Numbered from the stretch's first letter, positions 34,871 through 47,059 are shown. The stretch is DNA of 64,000 nucleotides from Tragulus kanchil (GCA_022376925.1 JAIOJX010000003.1:41401874-41465873), one strand, 5' to 3'. Notes: generated from the letters alone by a model not told the origin. Numbers and translations: made by a program.

Positions 34871-35069
34871 GGCGCAAATTCAGCCTGAGAATCTCAGAGA
34901 TGTTTGAGCTATCTTAAAGAAGCAGTATTTACTAGAAAGACTTGAGTGGTAAATGAGAAGTGAGAAATAATGAAAGAAATTGGAAATGCAGAATGTGATG
35001 GAATAGATTGGATTGCTTAGAGATTTGTAAGTGAATGGTCTGTCTTGAGTTGGAAAGGGCATGTATTTT

Positions 35070-35215
35070 AGAATCAGATAGTCTTCAATTTAAACCTCAG
35101 CTTTCTACATATTAGCTGAGTAGAGAAATATCTCAAATCTTCAGGCTTTTTATCCATAAAATGGGAATAACAATATGCATCTCACAATGCCATAAGCATT
35201 AGGAAACATATATGG
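35070..35215 (+). repeat. MIR SINE
   Basis: Sense MIR ('tttatccataaaatgggaat' core, preceded by the 'acctcagctttctacatatt' region). Copied at 36245-36390. Confidence 0.7.
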
Positions 35216-35455
35216 AACTTTGTGGCTGAACTTTATGTTACTTGCATGTTTTCATTTTTTGTTTAGATTACAGGAAGTTTAAACCTAAATGTAATAGTAA
35301 TCAACAGAAATCTGATTAAATGGCAACCAACAAAAATGCTTTTACTATCTTCTTATATTTATATTATATTAATATTTCAGTCAATATATTTATAATTTAG
35401 TCATTTATTATAAACAGTCTTGTTTCATTTGGGAAAAGAGGTGAATACAAAATTG

Positions 35456-35490
35456 GTAGATGGATGGATAGATAAATGGATGGATGGATC
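35456..35490. repeat. (GGAT)n tetranucleotide repeat
   Basis: Interrupted GGAT/GATA units. Copied at 36631-36665. Confidence 0.85.
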
Positions 35491-36765
35491 TATGAATGTT
35501 GATCAGTATGACCATGATCTTGATTATAAATCTACCCCAAATTTAGAAGTTTAAAACAACAACTTTTTTAAAGTCACAATTCAATGGATAAGGAAATGGG
35601 CTTAGCGGGAGAGGAAGGCTTGCAGCATTTAGGGGAATGGTGGTCATGAGGGAGCTAAGATGGTGGGGCCAGTTCAGGAGAAGCAGGTCAAAATGCCCAA
35701 ATATGAAAGATTCCAAGTCAGTGATCCTTTCTTCTTCCCGCCCTCCTTCTAAAGTGTATCCTTTCTGTATTTGCTCTTGAAAAACTACATGGTAGAGCTA
35801 AGAAGGTTAGTTTTGTATTTAATATAATTTGACCCAGAGTTTACAGAGGAATTGGGGTTATTCTTCAAATCAGCTATACAAAACTACTTCTGTATTTGTT
35901 GGGAATATTGTTGTTGAAGGCAGTTATTCTTTCTCTCAGCAAATATTTACTGAATGAATCCATGTGCCAGACACTGGGCTAGGTGTTAGGGACAACCTGA
36001 TAAATAAGAAAATATGGTGTGCTATATAGTATGAGTTTTAATAAAGGCGCAAATTCAGCCTGAGAATCTCAGAGATGTTTGAGCTATCTTAAAGAAGCAG
36101 TATTTACTAGAAAGACTTGAGTGGTAAATGAGAAGTGAGAAATAATGAAAGAAATTGGAAATGCAGAATGTGATGGAATAGATTGGATTGCTTAGAGATT
36201 TGTAAGTGAATGGTCTGTCTTGAGTTGGAAAGGGCATGTATTTTAGAATCAGATAGTCTTCAATTTAAACCTCAGCTTTCTACATATTAGCTGAGTAGAG
36301 AAATATCTCAAATCTTCAGGCTTTTTATCCATAAAATGGGAATAACAATATGCATCTCACAATGCCATAAGCATTAGGAAACATATATGGAACTTTGTGG
36401 CTGAACTTTATGTTACTTGCATGTTTTCATTTTTTGTTTAGATTACAGGAAGTTTAAACCTAAATGTAATAGTAATCAACAGAAATCTGATTAAATGGCA
36501 ACCAACAAAAATGCTTTTACTATCTTCTTATATTTATATTATATTAATATTTCAGTCAATATATTTATAATTTAGTCATTTATTATAAACAGTCTTGTTT
36601 CATTTGGGAAAAGAGGTGAATACAAAATTGGTAGATGGATGGATAGATAAATGGATGGATGGATCTATGAATGTTGATCAGTATGACCATGATCTTGATT
36701 ATAAATCTACCCCAAATTTAGAAGTTTAAAACAACAACTTTTTTAAAGTCACAATTCAATGGATC

Positions 36766-37328
36766 AGCTAGAATGACTTCAGTTGGGACAGCTCATTTTT
36801 TTAATTTCATTTGATGTTAGCTAGAGTCATTCATACTTTGTGGTCAGTTGGAAACCAGTGACCTCACTCACACTTTTAGTTGCCTGTTGGCTGTTGGCAG
36901 GGACAAAGAAGGTAACGGAGCTAGTCTAGGCTGTGGGGTTCTCAAGAGTTGTGTAGCAGGGCTACTTACACTGAAAGTACTTTTTAGTTGCCTTCCTTAC
37001 ATTTGTTAATGTGTGACACTGGTCAGAGGAAGTACCATGGCCAATTGTAGACTCAAGGACCAGAGAAACTAAACTTCACCTTTGATGGGTGGAGCTTCAA
37101 AGTCATTGCAAATGGATGGGAAGAACTTGTGGCTATTTTTTTGCAAGCTACAACCACCTGGGCTAACTTAGGCTCTTTCATATGGTAGTTGTTTTATTAG
37201 AGTTCCTTAGACTAATTTTCCATAGCTGTCATGGAATACTCCTGCACCATTCATGTCCCTGCAATTTGAGGATCTCCAAGTCCCTATAAAGTCTCAAGGG
37301 TGCATCCTAGGTGTCCCCCAAAGGGTGT
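36766..37328. other. Unassigned single-copy sequence
   Basis: No gene or recognised repeat. Confidence 0.5.
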
Positions 37329-37340
37329 CTCATTGTTCTT

Positions 37341-37676
37341 CAGTTCAGTTCAGTCTCTCAGTTGTGCCCAACTCTTTTCAACCCCGTGGACTACAGCACA
37401 CTAGGCTTCCCTGTCTATGAGTTTGAGAATGCTCAAACTCATGCCATTGACTCAGTGATACCATCCAACCATCTCATCTTCTGTTGCCCCTTTCTCCTTC
37501 TGCCTTCTGTTTTTCCCAGCACTAGAGTCTTTTCCAATGAGTCTTTTTGCATCAGGTGGCCAAAATATTGGAGCTTCAGTTTCAGCATCAGTCCTTCCAA
37601 TGAATATTCAGGGTTGATTTCCTTTAGGGTTAACTGGTTTGATCTCCTTGCAGCCCAAGGGACTCTCAAGAGTTTT
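37341..37676 (-). mobile_element. BovB 3' stub with perfect target duplication
   Basis: A 336-bp antisense 5'-truncated BovB starting 'cagttcagttcagtctctca'. The minus strand still encodes the end of the BovB polyprotein (an RRRKGQQKMRWLDGI segment). A 12-bp target duplication CTCATTGTTCTT flanks it (37329-37340 and 37677-37688). Confidence 0.93.
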
Positions 37677-38194
37677 CTCATTGTTCTTAGTTGCTTCCTA
37701 CTGAAGATGTTTCCCCTTTTACACCAGCCTCCTTTCCCCTCATTGGGTATCCTAGACCTACCAGATGCTACTCTCTTCATGGGCATTGGTTCTACTTGCT
37801 AATCTAGCTCCTTTACCACTGGTGCAACAGAATCTTTCAGACATAAAGCCACCCAGCGTCCTGATTGGTTAGTGGAATATGAGCACTGCTTGTGCCTCAG
37901 GGATGCATACTAATTTGAGAGCAAACTTTCAGGTTTTCCATATAACCTGCCTTCCCTTCCCAGCAGTCTCAGGTCGATTGGCTGTGGGGGAGTTGTGAGG
38001 ACACTGAGTCAGAAGATATGTCCAAGTTGATAACCAATTCATCTTCAGGATGCCCCAAACCAGTGACTAAATCTTGTCCACCTGACTCCTTCCTTTATTG
38101 TGAAGGGCTTTTTTTCCCCCATATAAATTGTTTGAAACAATGTCATCAGTTCAGGAAACATAGTCACATGTGCATGAATCTTAGATAAATGCTA

Positions 38195-38345
38195 TTATTG
38201 TTTCTAATTTGTAGATGGGTAAACTGAGGCTTAGAAGAAATTCAGTAAATTGCTCTTAGTCTCATAGAAAGTCCATAGCATATCTGGAATTTGAACCCAG
38301 GCACTCAGACTCTGAAGCTCATTTACTTAACGTCACTATAATCTG
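38195..38345 (-). repeat. MIR SINE
   Basis: Antisense MIR ('gatgggtaaactgaggctta', then '...ggaatttgaacccaggca'). Copied at 39274-39424. Confidence 0.8.
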
Positions 38346-39273
38346 TCCCCGAAATGTAAATTTCATCATGGGGTATACATTTCAGCATTTATGCTTCAAA
38401 ATTTAGATGTTATGAAAATAATGCAAAGGAGCTGATATTTCTTTCTGTTAAAAGAGGACACCTGAAGCTAAGCCACTGAAGGCAACTTGAATAAAGACAA
38501 GAAAGTTTCTCCTTTTAGGATAAATTGTTACAATGTTACTGTGTGTGTAATAAAATAGTAGCTGTCTGGTTTGTGGCTCTACACTTTGTCATATGATATA
38601 GCACTGTACTTTTAGGTCTGCTACTTTGTGAAGCCATGAACACAATGGCTTTGCCAGAGAAGAAAGGAAAGAAAAGGGAATTGTGGTAGAAACACAAAAA
38701 GGAATCATAATACCTCAACAATATCAGGGATTTCGGTTTTCTCCTTTTCAAGAGTTTTCTCATTGTTCTTAGTTGCTTCCTACTGAAGATGTTTCCCTTA
38801 CACCAGCCTCCTTTCCCCTCATTGGGTATCCTAGACCTACCAGATGCTACTCTCTTCATGGGCATTGGTTCTACTTGCTAATCTAGCTCCTTTACCACTG
38901 GTGCAACAGAATCTTTCAGACATAAAGCCACCCAGCGTCCTGATTGGTTAGTGGAATATGAGCACTGCTTGTGCCTCAGGGATGCATACTAATTTGAGAG
39001 CAAACTTTCAGGTTTTCCATATAACCTGCCTTCCCTTCCCAGCAGTCTCAGGTCGATTGGCTGTGGGGGAGTTGTGAGGACACTGAGTCAGAAGATATGT
39101 CCAAGTTGATAACCAATTCATCTTCAGGATGCCCCAAACCAGTGACTAAATCTTGTCCACCTGACTCCTTCCTTTATTGTGAAGGGCTTTTTTTCCCCCA
39201 TATAAATTGTTTGAAACAATGTCATCAGTTCAGGAAACATAGTCACATGTGCATGAATCTTAGATAAATGCTA

Positions 39274-39424
39274 TTATTGTTTCTAATTTGTAGATGGGTA
39301 AACTGAGGCTTAGAAGAAATTCAGTAAATTGCTCTTAGTCTCATAGAAAGTCCATAGCATATCTGGAATTTGAACCCAGGCACTCAGACTCTGAAGCTCA
39401 TTTACTTAACGTCACTATAATCTG
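39274..39424 (-). repeat. MIR SINE (D15 copy)
   Basis: Second copy of 38195-38345. Confidence 0.8.
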
Positions 39425-39784
39425 TCCCCGAAATGTAAATTTCATCATGGGGTATACATTTCAGCATTTATGCTTCAAAATTTAGATGTTATGAAAATAA
39501 TGCAAAGGAGCTGATATTTCTTTCTGTTAAAAGAGGACACCTGAAGCTAAGCCACTGAAGGCAACTTGAATAAAGACAAGAAAGTTTCTCCTTTTAGGAT
39601 AAATTGTTACAATGTTACTGTGTGTGTAATAAAATAGTAGCTGTCTGGTTTGTGGCTCTACACTTTGTCATATGATATAGCACTGTACTTTTAGGTCTGC
39701 TACTTTGTGAAGCCATGAACACAATGGCTTTGCCAGAGAAGAAAGGAAAGAAAAGGGAATTGTGGTAGAAACACAAAAAGGAAC

Positions 39785-41280
39785 TTCTTATAGCATACCT
39801 CCAAATGCCAATGGTGTCATGTCGTGTGATAGAAAGAGCATGAAACATGCATTCAGATTTTCACAAGTCCAAAAACTGACTGGCCCATTATTAACTGTGA
39901 TGTTGAGCAAATAAACTTCATTTTTCTCTACTGGCAAAAAGTGGTACTTTACCTTCCATGTAACATTGTGAGTACTAAGTAAGTTAATGCAAAACATCTT
40001 AGCCTAGTAGCTGGCTCATAATGTGTTCCATTTAAGACACTCCATCTATTATTATAAGCTTTAAACCTTTTGAAACAAAGTGGAAAAATAAGTAATTATT
40101 ATAATACTGAATAAAACTAAAAATTTTCCAGCTAGCAAACATAGTTTCATTCAGCATCAGTTCTCTTATAGTCAACATGTTTTTAGCCTGTTTCCTCTAT
40201 TTTTTCCATGTTTTTTCCCAATCTTGGCTCCATAGATGAGTTAGTTTTCATTTGCCCTAAAATCAGTAGACTTATTCTTTGCAATTTCCCTTTTCTTCTC
40301 TTTCTTCAAATACTGTCCCATAAAAGTCCTTCTTTGGGGAGGGGTGACTTTGCACTGGCCCTTGAAGAATTTTAGTGGAAAAGAATACAACACATCTGAT
40401 CATCTGTGATATTTGCAAAGACCAGTGAGCAGCATGGTGTTGTCTGGAACATGAACTGGGGGAATTTTTTGTTAAGGGAATTTGAGGCAAAGTGATAAAG
40501 GACTATGAATCCCAAAGTAAGAAATCCAGCTTTTACTCTGGGCAGTGGAGGCTTTTGAAGTTCTCTGAAGAGGCAAATGATATTTCAGATGTGTATAACA
40601 GGAAGATAACTGTTATCAGTATAATTTTATGTAAAAGTGAAAAATGGACTCAAGTAAACAGAGACTGGAAGTGGGAAGATCACTTAAGATCATTCGTAGT
40701 CATGGCAAGAGCCTTGAAAAGCTATAAAGATGACCTGACCCAGGCAGAACAGGGGGGATGAGAGTACAGGATGGGTCCAAGAGGCATTTGCTAACTTGAA
40801 TTCACACTTGTTCAATACAAAGTGTCTGCTCCATGGCCATAAATAGTCTAGGTACTCAAGACACAATGTGGACACAGCTGCCAAAGGTCCCGCCTTCGTG
40901 GAGACCTCAGGTGGTGATGGATGTGCTGTCAAATCATATAGTTAGGAAGGAAAAAGGGGGTCCTGGGTTAGAGTCAAGACTTAAAGAACTCAGTGTGTGG
41001 GGTCTTTAATATAGTGACACAGAGAGTGCCTGATAGAGCAAGCTTGGGGATCCAGGAGGGTGACATTGCCAGAAAGAGTAGTCAGCAGGTGTCAAGCTAG
41101 AGGCTTCAGTGTGAATTTTTAGACCAAAAACATGTGTGGACTCTAAAAGTGGAGCAGGAAGAGTAAAAGCACTAGGAGATAACAAAGGGGATGCTTAGAG
41201 GCTAATTCTTGGAGGTCATTTAAAAGATCTTTTGGCTTTTACTTTGAATGTTATGAAAGCTGTTTTGTATGTTTCATGAT
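39785..41280. other. Unduplicated stretch with weak ancient-repeat signals
   Basis: The start of the longest interval without a duplication junction (39784-43669). 40370-40760 and 40780-40960 have the look of old L2-type sequence. The 89-codon plus frame at 40492-40761 lies within it and is not convincing as a gene. Confidence 0.4.
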
Positions 41281-41287
41281 TTATTCT

Positions 41288-41412
41288 TTTTTAATTTTTT
41301 TGTTTTTTGCCCACACCACATGGTATGTGGGATTCCCTGACCAGGGATCAAATCTGCACCCCTTGAAATGGAAGTGCAGAGTCTTAACCCCTGGACTGGC
41401 AGGGAAATCCTG
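41288..41412 (-). mobile_element. CHR-type SINE
   Basis: Antisense CHR head: 'gcccacaccacatggtatgt', 'ccctgaccagggatcaaatc', 'gtcttaacccctggactgg', preceded by a T-rich tail. Confidence 0.85.
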
Positions 41413-41439
41413 TGGTTCCTTTATTACTGACACTCTTTG

Positions 41440-41590
41440 CCATGCTTAGGTATGTAACTGGAACCTTTCTGAGTCTCAATTTCCTCATCTTTAAAATGGG
41501 TAAAAACAACTGTAAGCTATATGTGGTTGATGTGAGCATTAAATGACTGCTGAAAGGCACTTGAGTGTTGACCAGGTATGTGAACTTTCT
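41440..41590 (+). repeat. MIR SINE
   Basis: Sense MIR with 'tttcctcatctttaaaatgg' and the AT-rich 3' part with 'gagcattaaatgactgctg'. Confidence 0.8.
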
Positions 41591-41599
41591 GGTCAACAC

Positions 41600-41970
41600 A
41601 ACTGGATCATGGTGGTATTTTCTGGGAGGAAGCAAGAATAGGAAGAGAGCAAGACTGGTGAACAAGGTGCTTTGTGACATGCAGGTGGTTGTCCTGGTTG
41701 TGACTGTTTCTATGGGTGTGAACTCAGGAAAGAGGTGTTGCCGGGAGATACGAATTTCACAGAAAGAAGGCAGAGAAATAGGATCACCAGTACATTACAT
41801 AAGTTGCTCTTCAAAAATCTTTTGTCCACTAATATTTTGCTACACATTATCACTGTCTTCTGAAAGAATCTCATTAAACTATAAAACAATTCTGTAATCA
41901 TCATTTTTTATTTTTTACAAATAAAGCAAAATGCAGTCCTCACAAGGACTCAGCTTGAAGTCAGTTCTTT
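41600..41970. other. Unassigned sequence
   Basis: A 110-codon plus frame (41565-41897) starts in the MIR and has no recognised features. No other signal seen. Confidence 0.45.
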
Positions 41971-41974
41971 CTAT

Positions 41975-42290
41975 TTTTTAATTTATTTTTGTTTTACTTT
42001 TACAGAGTTTTGTTTACAGCTATACATAAACCCAAATCAGTGATAGGTATTCCCTTGACCCCTCCCACATGAACCCCTCTCCCACTCCCTCCCCATCCCA
42101 CCCCTCCAGGTTGTTGCATAGCCCGCATGTAAGTTCCCTTGGTCTTACAGCATATTCACAATGATCGTCTCTTTTACATGATTTTCCCTAAATCTCTACT
42201 CCTTGATGTCGTATAGTCACATGGTTTTGTAACCAATATGTATCTGTTTCTAGTAATTTCATTCTGTCTTTACTCTTATCTTGTCCCCTT
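41975..42290 (-). mobile_element. Artiodactyl L1 3' UTR
   Basis: Antisense, same 3' UTR type as at 29995: 'cttttacagagttttgttta', then a C-rich segment at 42055-42115. Confidence 0.8.
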
Positions 42291-42510
42291 TGCATTTGAA
42301 AACAACTGCTGAAGGTGTGGGCAGGCAGGCAACCCTTGAGAAAGAATTCAGCCATGATGTCAGTCAGCCCAGGAAACTGTCCCTCCTTTCTGTTCCCAGA
42401 TCATTGGCTTTTTTTGGTCTTTGTGTCTTTGTACCTGGTTGAACTGCAACTGTGTAACTCAGATTGGGACTTGAAGCCATTGTCTTTTAATTGAGATCAC
42501 ATCTGGTGTC

Positions 42511-42580
42511 ATGACAGAGGAGCCTGGAGGGCTACAGTCCATGGGGTTGTAAAGGGTAGGATACGACTGAGCGTGCACAT
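42511..42580 (+). mobile_element. BovA-type SINE 3' fragment
   Basis: Sense 3' part only ('gaggagcctggagggctac', then '...ggatacgactgagcgtgc'). Confidence 0.8.
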
Positions 42581-42589
42581 ATACATGCT

Positions 42590-43036
42590 GAGATGATGAG
42601 TCTCAAGGTCTAGTGGAAGTTGGCTTATCTGCCATCTTGGACCTATTTGGTTCTAATCAGTTTATGTTGTGTCCTCAGGCTATATCATTCTTTTAAAGGT
42701 GTGCCCTGCCATCTTCCCTCATGATTCAGAACCACTTTTCTCCACCTCAGGACTGTCTTAACGTGCCTGCTCTTTGGAGGCTAACCCCTCCTTATTCTCT
42801 GGTTTTGTAACCTCTGGGGAGCCTTTGCTAGTAAGCTCAACAATTGCTTCCCCCTAGGCTGGATTAGGTACTATTGCCCGTGTATGCAAGTCACTGTGTG
42901 TGTGCCTGTGTGTATATACAAACCCTCCATAGTTGCCCCGTGTTGTATGGACATTGTTCTTGGCCTATTTTGCCTTCTCAGTTAGATTATGACCCTCACT
43001 GAGATCACCTCAACCTCCTTAGTACTGATGCTGAAT
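42590..43036. other. Unassigned sequence
   Basis: No gene or recognised repeat. Confidence 0.5.
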
Positions 43037-43046
43037 CTGAGTGGAT

Positions 43047-43307
43047 GATTTTTTTTTTTTGGCTACTTCTATTGATCTTTCATTTATTTATCTTCGTTCT
43101 TTGGCCTGTGTGGGCCTCCTATCGCAGTGGCCTCTGTCGCTGCAGAGCACTGGCTCTGGGGGCATGCACTCCAGAGCTCCAGCTTGGTAGTTGGACACAT
43201 CGGTCCAGCCACTCTGCAGCACGTGGGATCTTCCCAGGCCAAGGAGTGAACCAGCACCCCTTGCACTGCAAGGAGGTGTCCTTACCCATTGGACCACTGG
43301 GGAAGCC
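43047..43307 (-). mobile_element. CHR-related SINE, copy G
   Basis: Antisense full-length copy from 'ggctacttctattgatcttt' to 'ccactggggaagcc'. The palindrome has decayed to GGCATGCACTCC. The target duplication CTGAGTGGAT/CTGAGTCGAT (43037-43046 and 43308-43317) has one mismatch. Confidence 0.9.
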
Positions 43308-43317
43308 CTGAGTCGAT

Positions 43318-44188
43318 TCTTAACAAACACTTATTAAATGAATCCAGGCCTGGCTGAGTTCTGAATAAACACTTAAGTGAATATGCACATTTCTTCGTTC
43401 TTTCATCTTAATGCCAACATTAAATAAGATGCTGTTTATTGCTTTGCTAACAAAAGACCTTTTCTTATTCTCAGTTTTACCTTCTTTCAAAATCTTTTTG
43501 CTCTCCTAAAATCATTTCTTAAAGGAATTCTCTATTATATGAAATGTCAAAATTTGTCTGTTTTTGTTTCTTAAAACCAGAATCATCTTTTTTTCTTGCA
43601 TACTTTGAAATACTTTGAGGGGGTGCCTTTATTTTTACTTATATCTTGATCCTTTTATCCTGAGACCAGTGTCTGCAATCCATATAACAAATTGTTTCAA
43701 AATCATTAAACTTTTTTCAAGCTACATATCCTCATCAAGAAACTTGAGAGTCTATGAGATACCCAACTCGTTGCCCCATCCAGCCTTTACTTTAGAACAA
43801 ACCACCATTTCAGGCTGATATTTTTAATACCTACCAAATGTTTTGGGATGAAAAATAATACAATAACTGCTCAGTTCTATGTATATAAATGTGTTTCAAC
43901 TGAACTTTAATTTTATTTGTGATTATGAAACAAATCACAGTTCAAATTTGTAACAGCAAACTTGTCTTTATTTTACTTCTAGCATAAATTCCTTTTAACT
44001 AAGAATAGTGTGAAATCAAGGTAATGTCTCTGGGGTTCTAACTTCTTTTTCTTAGAATTTGAAAAGATGGGCTTTGCATTCTCTGACATCATTCCTTCAC
44101 TTACTGAATTAAGAAATATATATTTAGCTCTGGGATATGGCAGTGAACGAAGTTTTTACTTTCATAGAAACAAATACATGCACATATA
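43318..44188. other. Unassigned sequence
   Basis: AT-rich with no gene seen. The part from 43670 is repeated in D16. Confidence 0.5.
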
Positions 44189-44189
44189 T

Positions 44190-44255
44190 TAAAAAGTTTC
44201 ATTCTAGATTTTCTGTAAGTTATGGAAAAACCAAAACAAAATTTTTGGCCAACCC
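44190..44255. mobile_element. Mariner-like MITE (palindromic, ~66 bp)
   Basis: The left arm 'aaaaagtttcattctagatt' and the right arm, ending 'aatttttggccaaccc', are imperfect inverted repeats. They resemble the ruminant mariner terminal repeat GGTTGGCCAAAAAGTT, but the outer left GGTTGGCC is lost. Copied at 45327-45392. Confidence 0.65.
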
Positions 44256-44267
44256 AGCATATGCATT

Positions 44268-44472
44268 ATTTTGTCTAGTCACCTTGCCCAACTCTTTTGT
44301 GACTCTATGGACTTAGCCCTCCAGGCTTCTCTGTTCATGGGGTTTCCCAGGCAAAAATACTGGATAGAGTTGTTATTTCCTTCTCCAAGGGATCTTCCTG
44401 AGGCAGGGATTGAATGTTCATCTCTTGCATGGCAGGCAGGTTCTTTGTCACTGAGCCACTAGGAAAGCCCAG
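44268..44472 (-). mobile_element. Bov-tA SINE
   Basis: Antisense from 'tagtcaccttgcccaactct' to 'gagccactaggaaagccc'. Confidence 0.9.
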
Positions 44473-45326
44473 TACATGCATAGATATCTATATAAGCAAC
44501 GTTACATGGGTGTCCTGTTAGGTGGAGATATATGCTACAGAAAATTAGTTTGGGGTGTATGGCAACAGAAAATCCTATGTGGGGGCTACTATTTCACATA
44601 GGTTAGTCAAGACAGGACTTTCTGACTTGATTATATTTGAGCCATAGAAATGGTTGAGTACTTGAAGTAAGTATAGATCTGCAAGTAGAAAGGGAAGAGA
44701 AGATAAAACTGAGTCCTGGACTTTCCAGAGAGAATAGAAAGGGAGTTTCAGTAAAGAAGATTAAGAGGAGGTTAAGGAGGTAAAGGGAATGAAAAAGCAT
44801 TAGATCCCTGTCTGCAATCCATATAACAAATTGTTTCAAAATCATTAAACTTTTCAAGCTACATATCCTCATCAAGAAACTTGAGAGTCTATGAGATACC
44901 CAACTCGTTGCCCCATCCAGCCTTTACTTTAGAACAAACCACCATTTCAGGCTGATATTTTTAATACCTACCAAATGTTTTGGGATGAAAAATAATACAA
45001 TAACTGCTCAGTTCTATGTATATAAATGTGTTTCAACTGAACTTTAATTTTATTTGTGATTATGAAACAAATCACAGTTCAAATTTGTAACAGCAAACTT
45101 GTCTTTATTTTACTTCTAGCATAAATTCCTTTTAACTAAGAATAGTGTGAAATCAAGGTAATGTCTCTGGGGTTCTAACTTCTTTTTCTTAGAATTTGAA
45201 AAGATGGGCTTTGCATTCTCTGACATCATTCCTTCACTTACTGAATTAAGAAATATATATTTAGCTCTGGGATATGGCAGTGAACGAAGTTTTTACTTTC
45301 ATAGAAACAAATACATGCACATATAT

Positions 45327-45392
45327 TAAAAAGTTTCATTCTAGATTTTCTGTAAGTTATGGAAAAACCAAAACAAAATTTTTGGCCAACCC
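45327..45392. mobile_element. Mariner-like MITE (D16 copy)
   Basis: Second copy of 44190-44255. Confidence 0.65.
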
Positions 45393-45405
45393 AGCATATG
45401 CATTA

Positions 45406-45610
45406 TTTTTGTCTAGTCACCTTGCCCAACTCTTTTGTGACTCTATGGACTTAGCCCTCCAGGCTTCTCTGTTCATGGGGTTTCCCAGGCAAAAATACTG
45501 GATAGAGTTGTTATTTCCTTCTCCAAGGGATCTTCCTGAGGCAGGGATTGAATGTTCATCTCTTGCATGGCAGGCAGGTTCTTTGTCACTGAGCCACTAG
45601 GAAAGCCCAG
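45406..45610 (-). mobile_element. Bov-tA SINE (D16 copy)
   Basis: Second copy of 44268-44472. Confidence 0.9.
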
Positions 45611-45921
45611 TACATGCATAGATATCTATATAAGCAACGTTACATGGGTGTCCTGTTAGGTGGAGATATATGCTACAGAAAATTAGTTTGGGGTGTATGG
45701 CAACAGAAAATCCTATGTGGGGGCTACTATTTCACATAGGTTAGTCAAGACAGGACTTTCTGACTTGATTATATTTGAGCCATAGAAATGGTTGAGTACT
45801 TGAAGTAAGTATAGATCTGCAAGTAGAAAGGGAAGAGAAGATAAAACTGAGTCCTGGACTTTCCAGAGAGAATAGAAAGGGAGTTTCAGTAAAGAAGATT
45901 AAGAGGAGGTTAAGGAGGTAG

Positions 45922-46130
45922 GATGGGCTTCCCCAGTGGCTCAACTGTAAAGAATCTACTTGCAATGCAGAAAACATGGGTTGGATCCTTGAGTCAGGAA
46001 GATCCCCTGGAGGAATGCATGGCAACCTACTCTGGTATTCTTGATGGGAAAGTGCCATGGACAGAGGAGCCTGATGGGCTACAGTCCTTGGGGTTGCAAA
46101 GAGTCTGACAGGGCTGAAGCTGCTGAGCAC
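45922..46130 (+). mobile_element. Bov-tA SINE
   Basis: Sense full-length copy ('gatgggcttccccagtggct', then '...gctgagcacgcatgc'). It starts immediately after the end of the D16 second copy, and D16 copy 1 lacks it. Confidence 0.92.
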
Positions 46131-46520
46131 GCATGCAGGAGAGAGGGCGGTTAAGAAACTGAAGAGGTCGTAAGTGAGAAATCCAGTTAAGAAAGAGCCT
46201 CAAGAAGAAGTGACTGACAAATTGTAATCAATGCTGCTGGTAGCATGAAATGGCTGAGCACTGACCATTTGTGGAAGGCTGTCTTCTCTGAGAAGGCACT
46301 TAAATCTCTAGCCCTCTACAACCTGTCTATACAGGTCCCTCTCCAATGAGTTAGACTTCTTCCACCTGCCTTGTGAGCCACCTTTGCAGAGTTTCAGGAA
46401 CCAACCTACTTCACTGATGTCATATTCAGATGTGAGGTCCAATGAGACTAAGACCCTAATTACTGTGTAGGAGGAAGAAATTTTCCTCTACCCTTGTAGG
46501 TTCTTCTGGTGGTCTAAGAA
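46131..46520. other. Unassigned sequence
   Basis: No gene or recognised repeat. 46307 onward is repeated in D17. Confidence 0.5.
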
Positions 46521-46524
46521 TTAA

Positions 46525-46592
46525 AGCCTGGCATGCCACAGTCCATGGGCTTGCAAAGAGTCAGACATGACTGGGTGACTGAACTGAGGAAT
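46525..46592 (+). mobile_element. BovA-type SINE 3' fragment
   Basis: Sense 3' portion ('ggcatgccacagtccatggg', then '...agacatgactgggtgact'). Copied at 47735-47802. Confidence 0.8.
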
Positions 46593-46810
46593 TAAATTGG
46601 TATGAGAAAGATGAACAGAAGGAAATCAAACAAAAAGTTCATAACACGTGTACTTGGGAAAGACCCAGGGAAACAGAGTAACTCACCAAAGTGGCTGATG
46701 TTCTCAACTTAAATATGGTCTTCACCTGAAGACAAAATATGTTGGGGGAGTGGTTTTAGACCCCCAAGGAGGAAAGAAATTCATGTGGATGTGGAAAAGC
46801 AAAGGTTTGA

Positions 46811-46826
46811 TGTGTGTGTGTGTGTG
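46811..46826. repeat. (TG)n microsatellite
   Basis: Eight TG units at the 3' end of an antisense Bov-tA. Copied at 48021-48036. Confidence 0.9.
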
Positions 46827-47028
46827 CTCAATCACTAAGTCGTTTATAATTCTGCTACCCTGTAGACTGTAGTCTGCCAGGTTCCTCTATCTATGGAATT
46901 TTCTAGGCAAGAATACTGGAGTGGACTGTCATGCCCTCCTCCGGGGGACCTTCCTGGGATCAAACCCATGTCTTCTGCCTCTCCTGCATTAGCAGGATGA
47001 TTCTTTACCACTGAGCCACCTGGGAAGA
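46827..47028 (-). mobile_element. Bov-tA SINE
   Basis: Antisense from 'ctcaatcactaagtcgttta' to 'ctgagccacctgggaag'. A poly-A follows at 47044. Confidence 0.9.
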
Positions 47029-47059
47029 TAGAAAGGTTTGATTAAAAAAAAAAAAAAAG

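Larger units (their letters stand above)
34413..36764. repeat. Direct tandem duplication D14 (~1.175 kb unit)
   Basis: Copy 1 is 34413-35588 and copy 2 is 35589-36764, with an offset of 1176 then 1175 (one C lost in a run). It overlaps the end of D13, so its first 45 bases are present about three times. Confidence 0.96.
37666..39783. repeat. Direct tandem duplication D15 (~1.08 kb unit)
   Basis: Copy 1 is 37666-38704 and copy 2 is 38748-39783, with an offset of 1082 then 1079. Bases 38705-38747 are a non-matching tail. The unit starts in the last bases of a BovB insertion. Confidence 0.96.
43670..45920. repeat. Direct tandem duplication D16 (~1.14 kb unit)
   Basis: Copy 1 is 43670-44782 and copy 2 is 44809-45920, with an offset of 1139 then 1138. 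Copy 2 matches up to the base before a Bov-tA SINE. Copy 1 instead has a 26-base A/G-rich tail (44783-44808). Confidence 0.96.

Noticed and set aside
37311..37802. 163-codon plus-strand frame as a gene
   Set aside because: It is the antisense of a BovB fragment. The minus strand carries the real, truncated LINE coding sequence.
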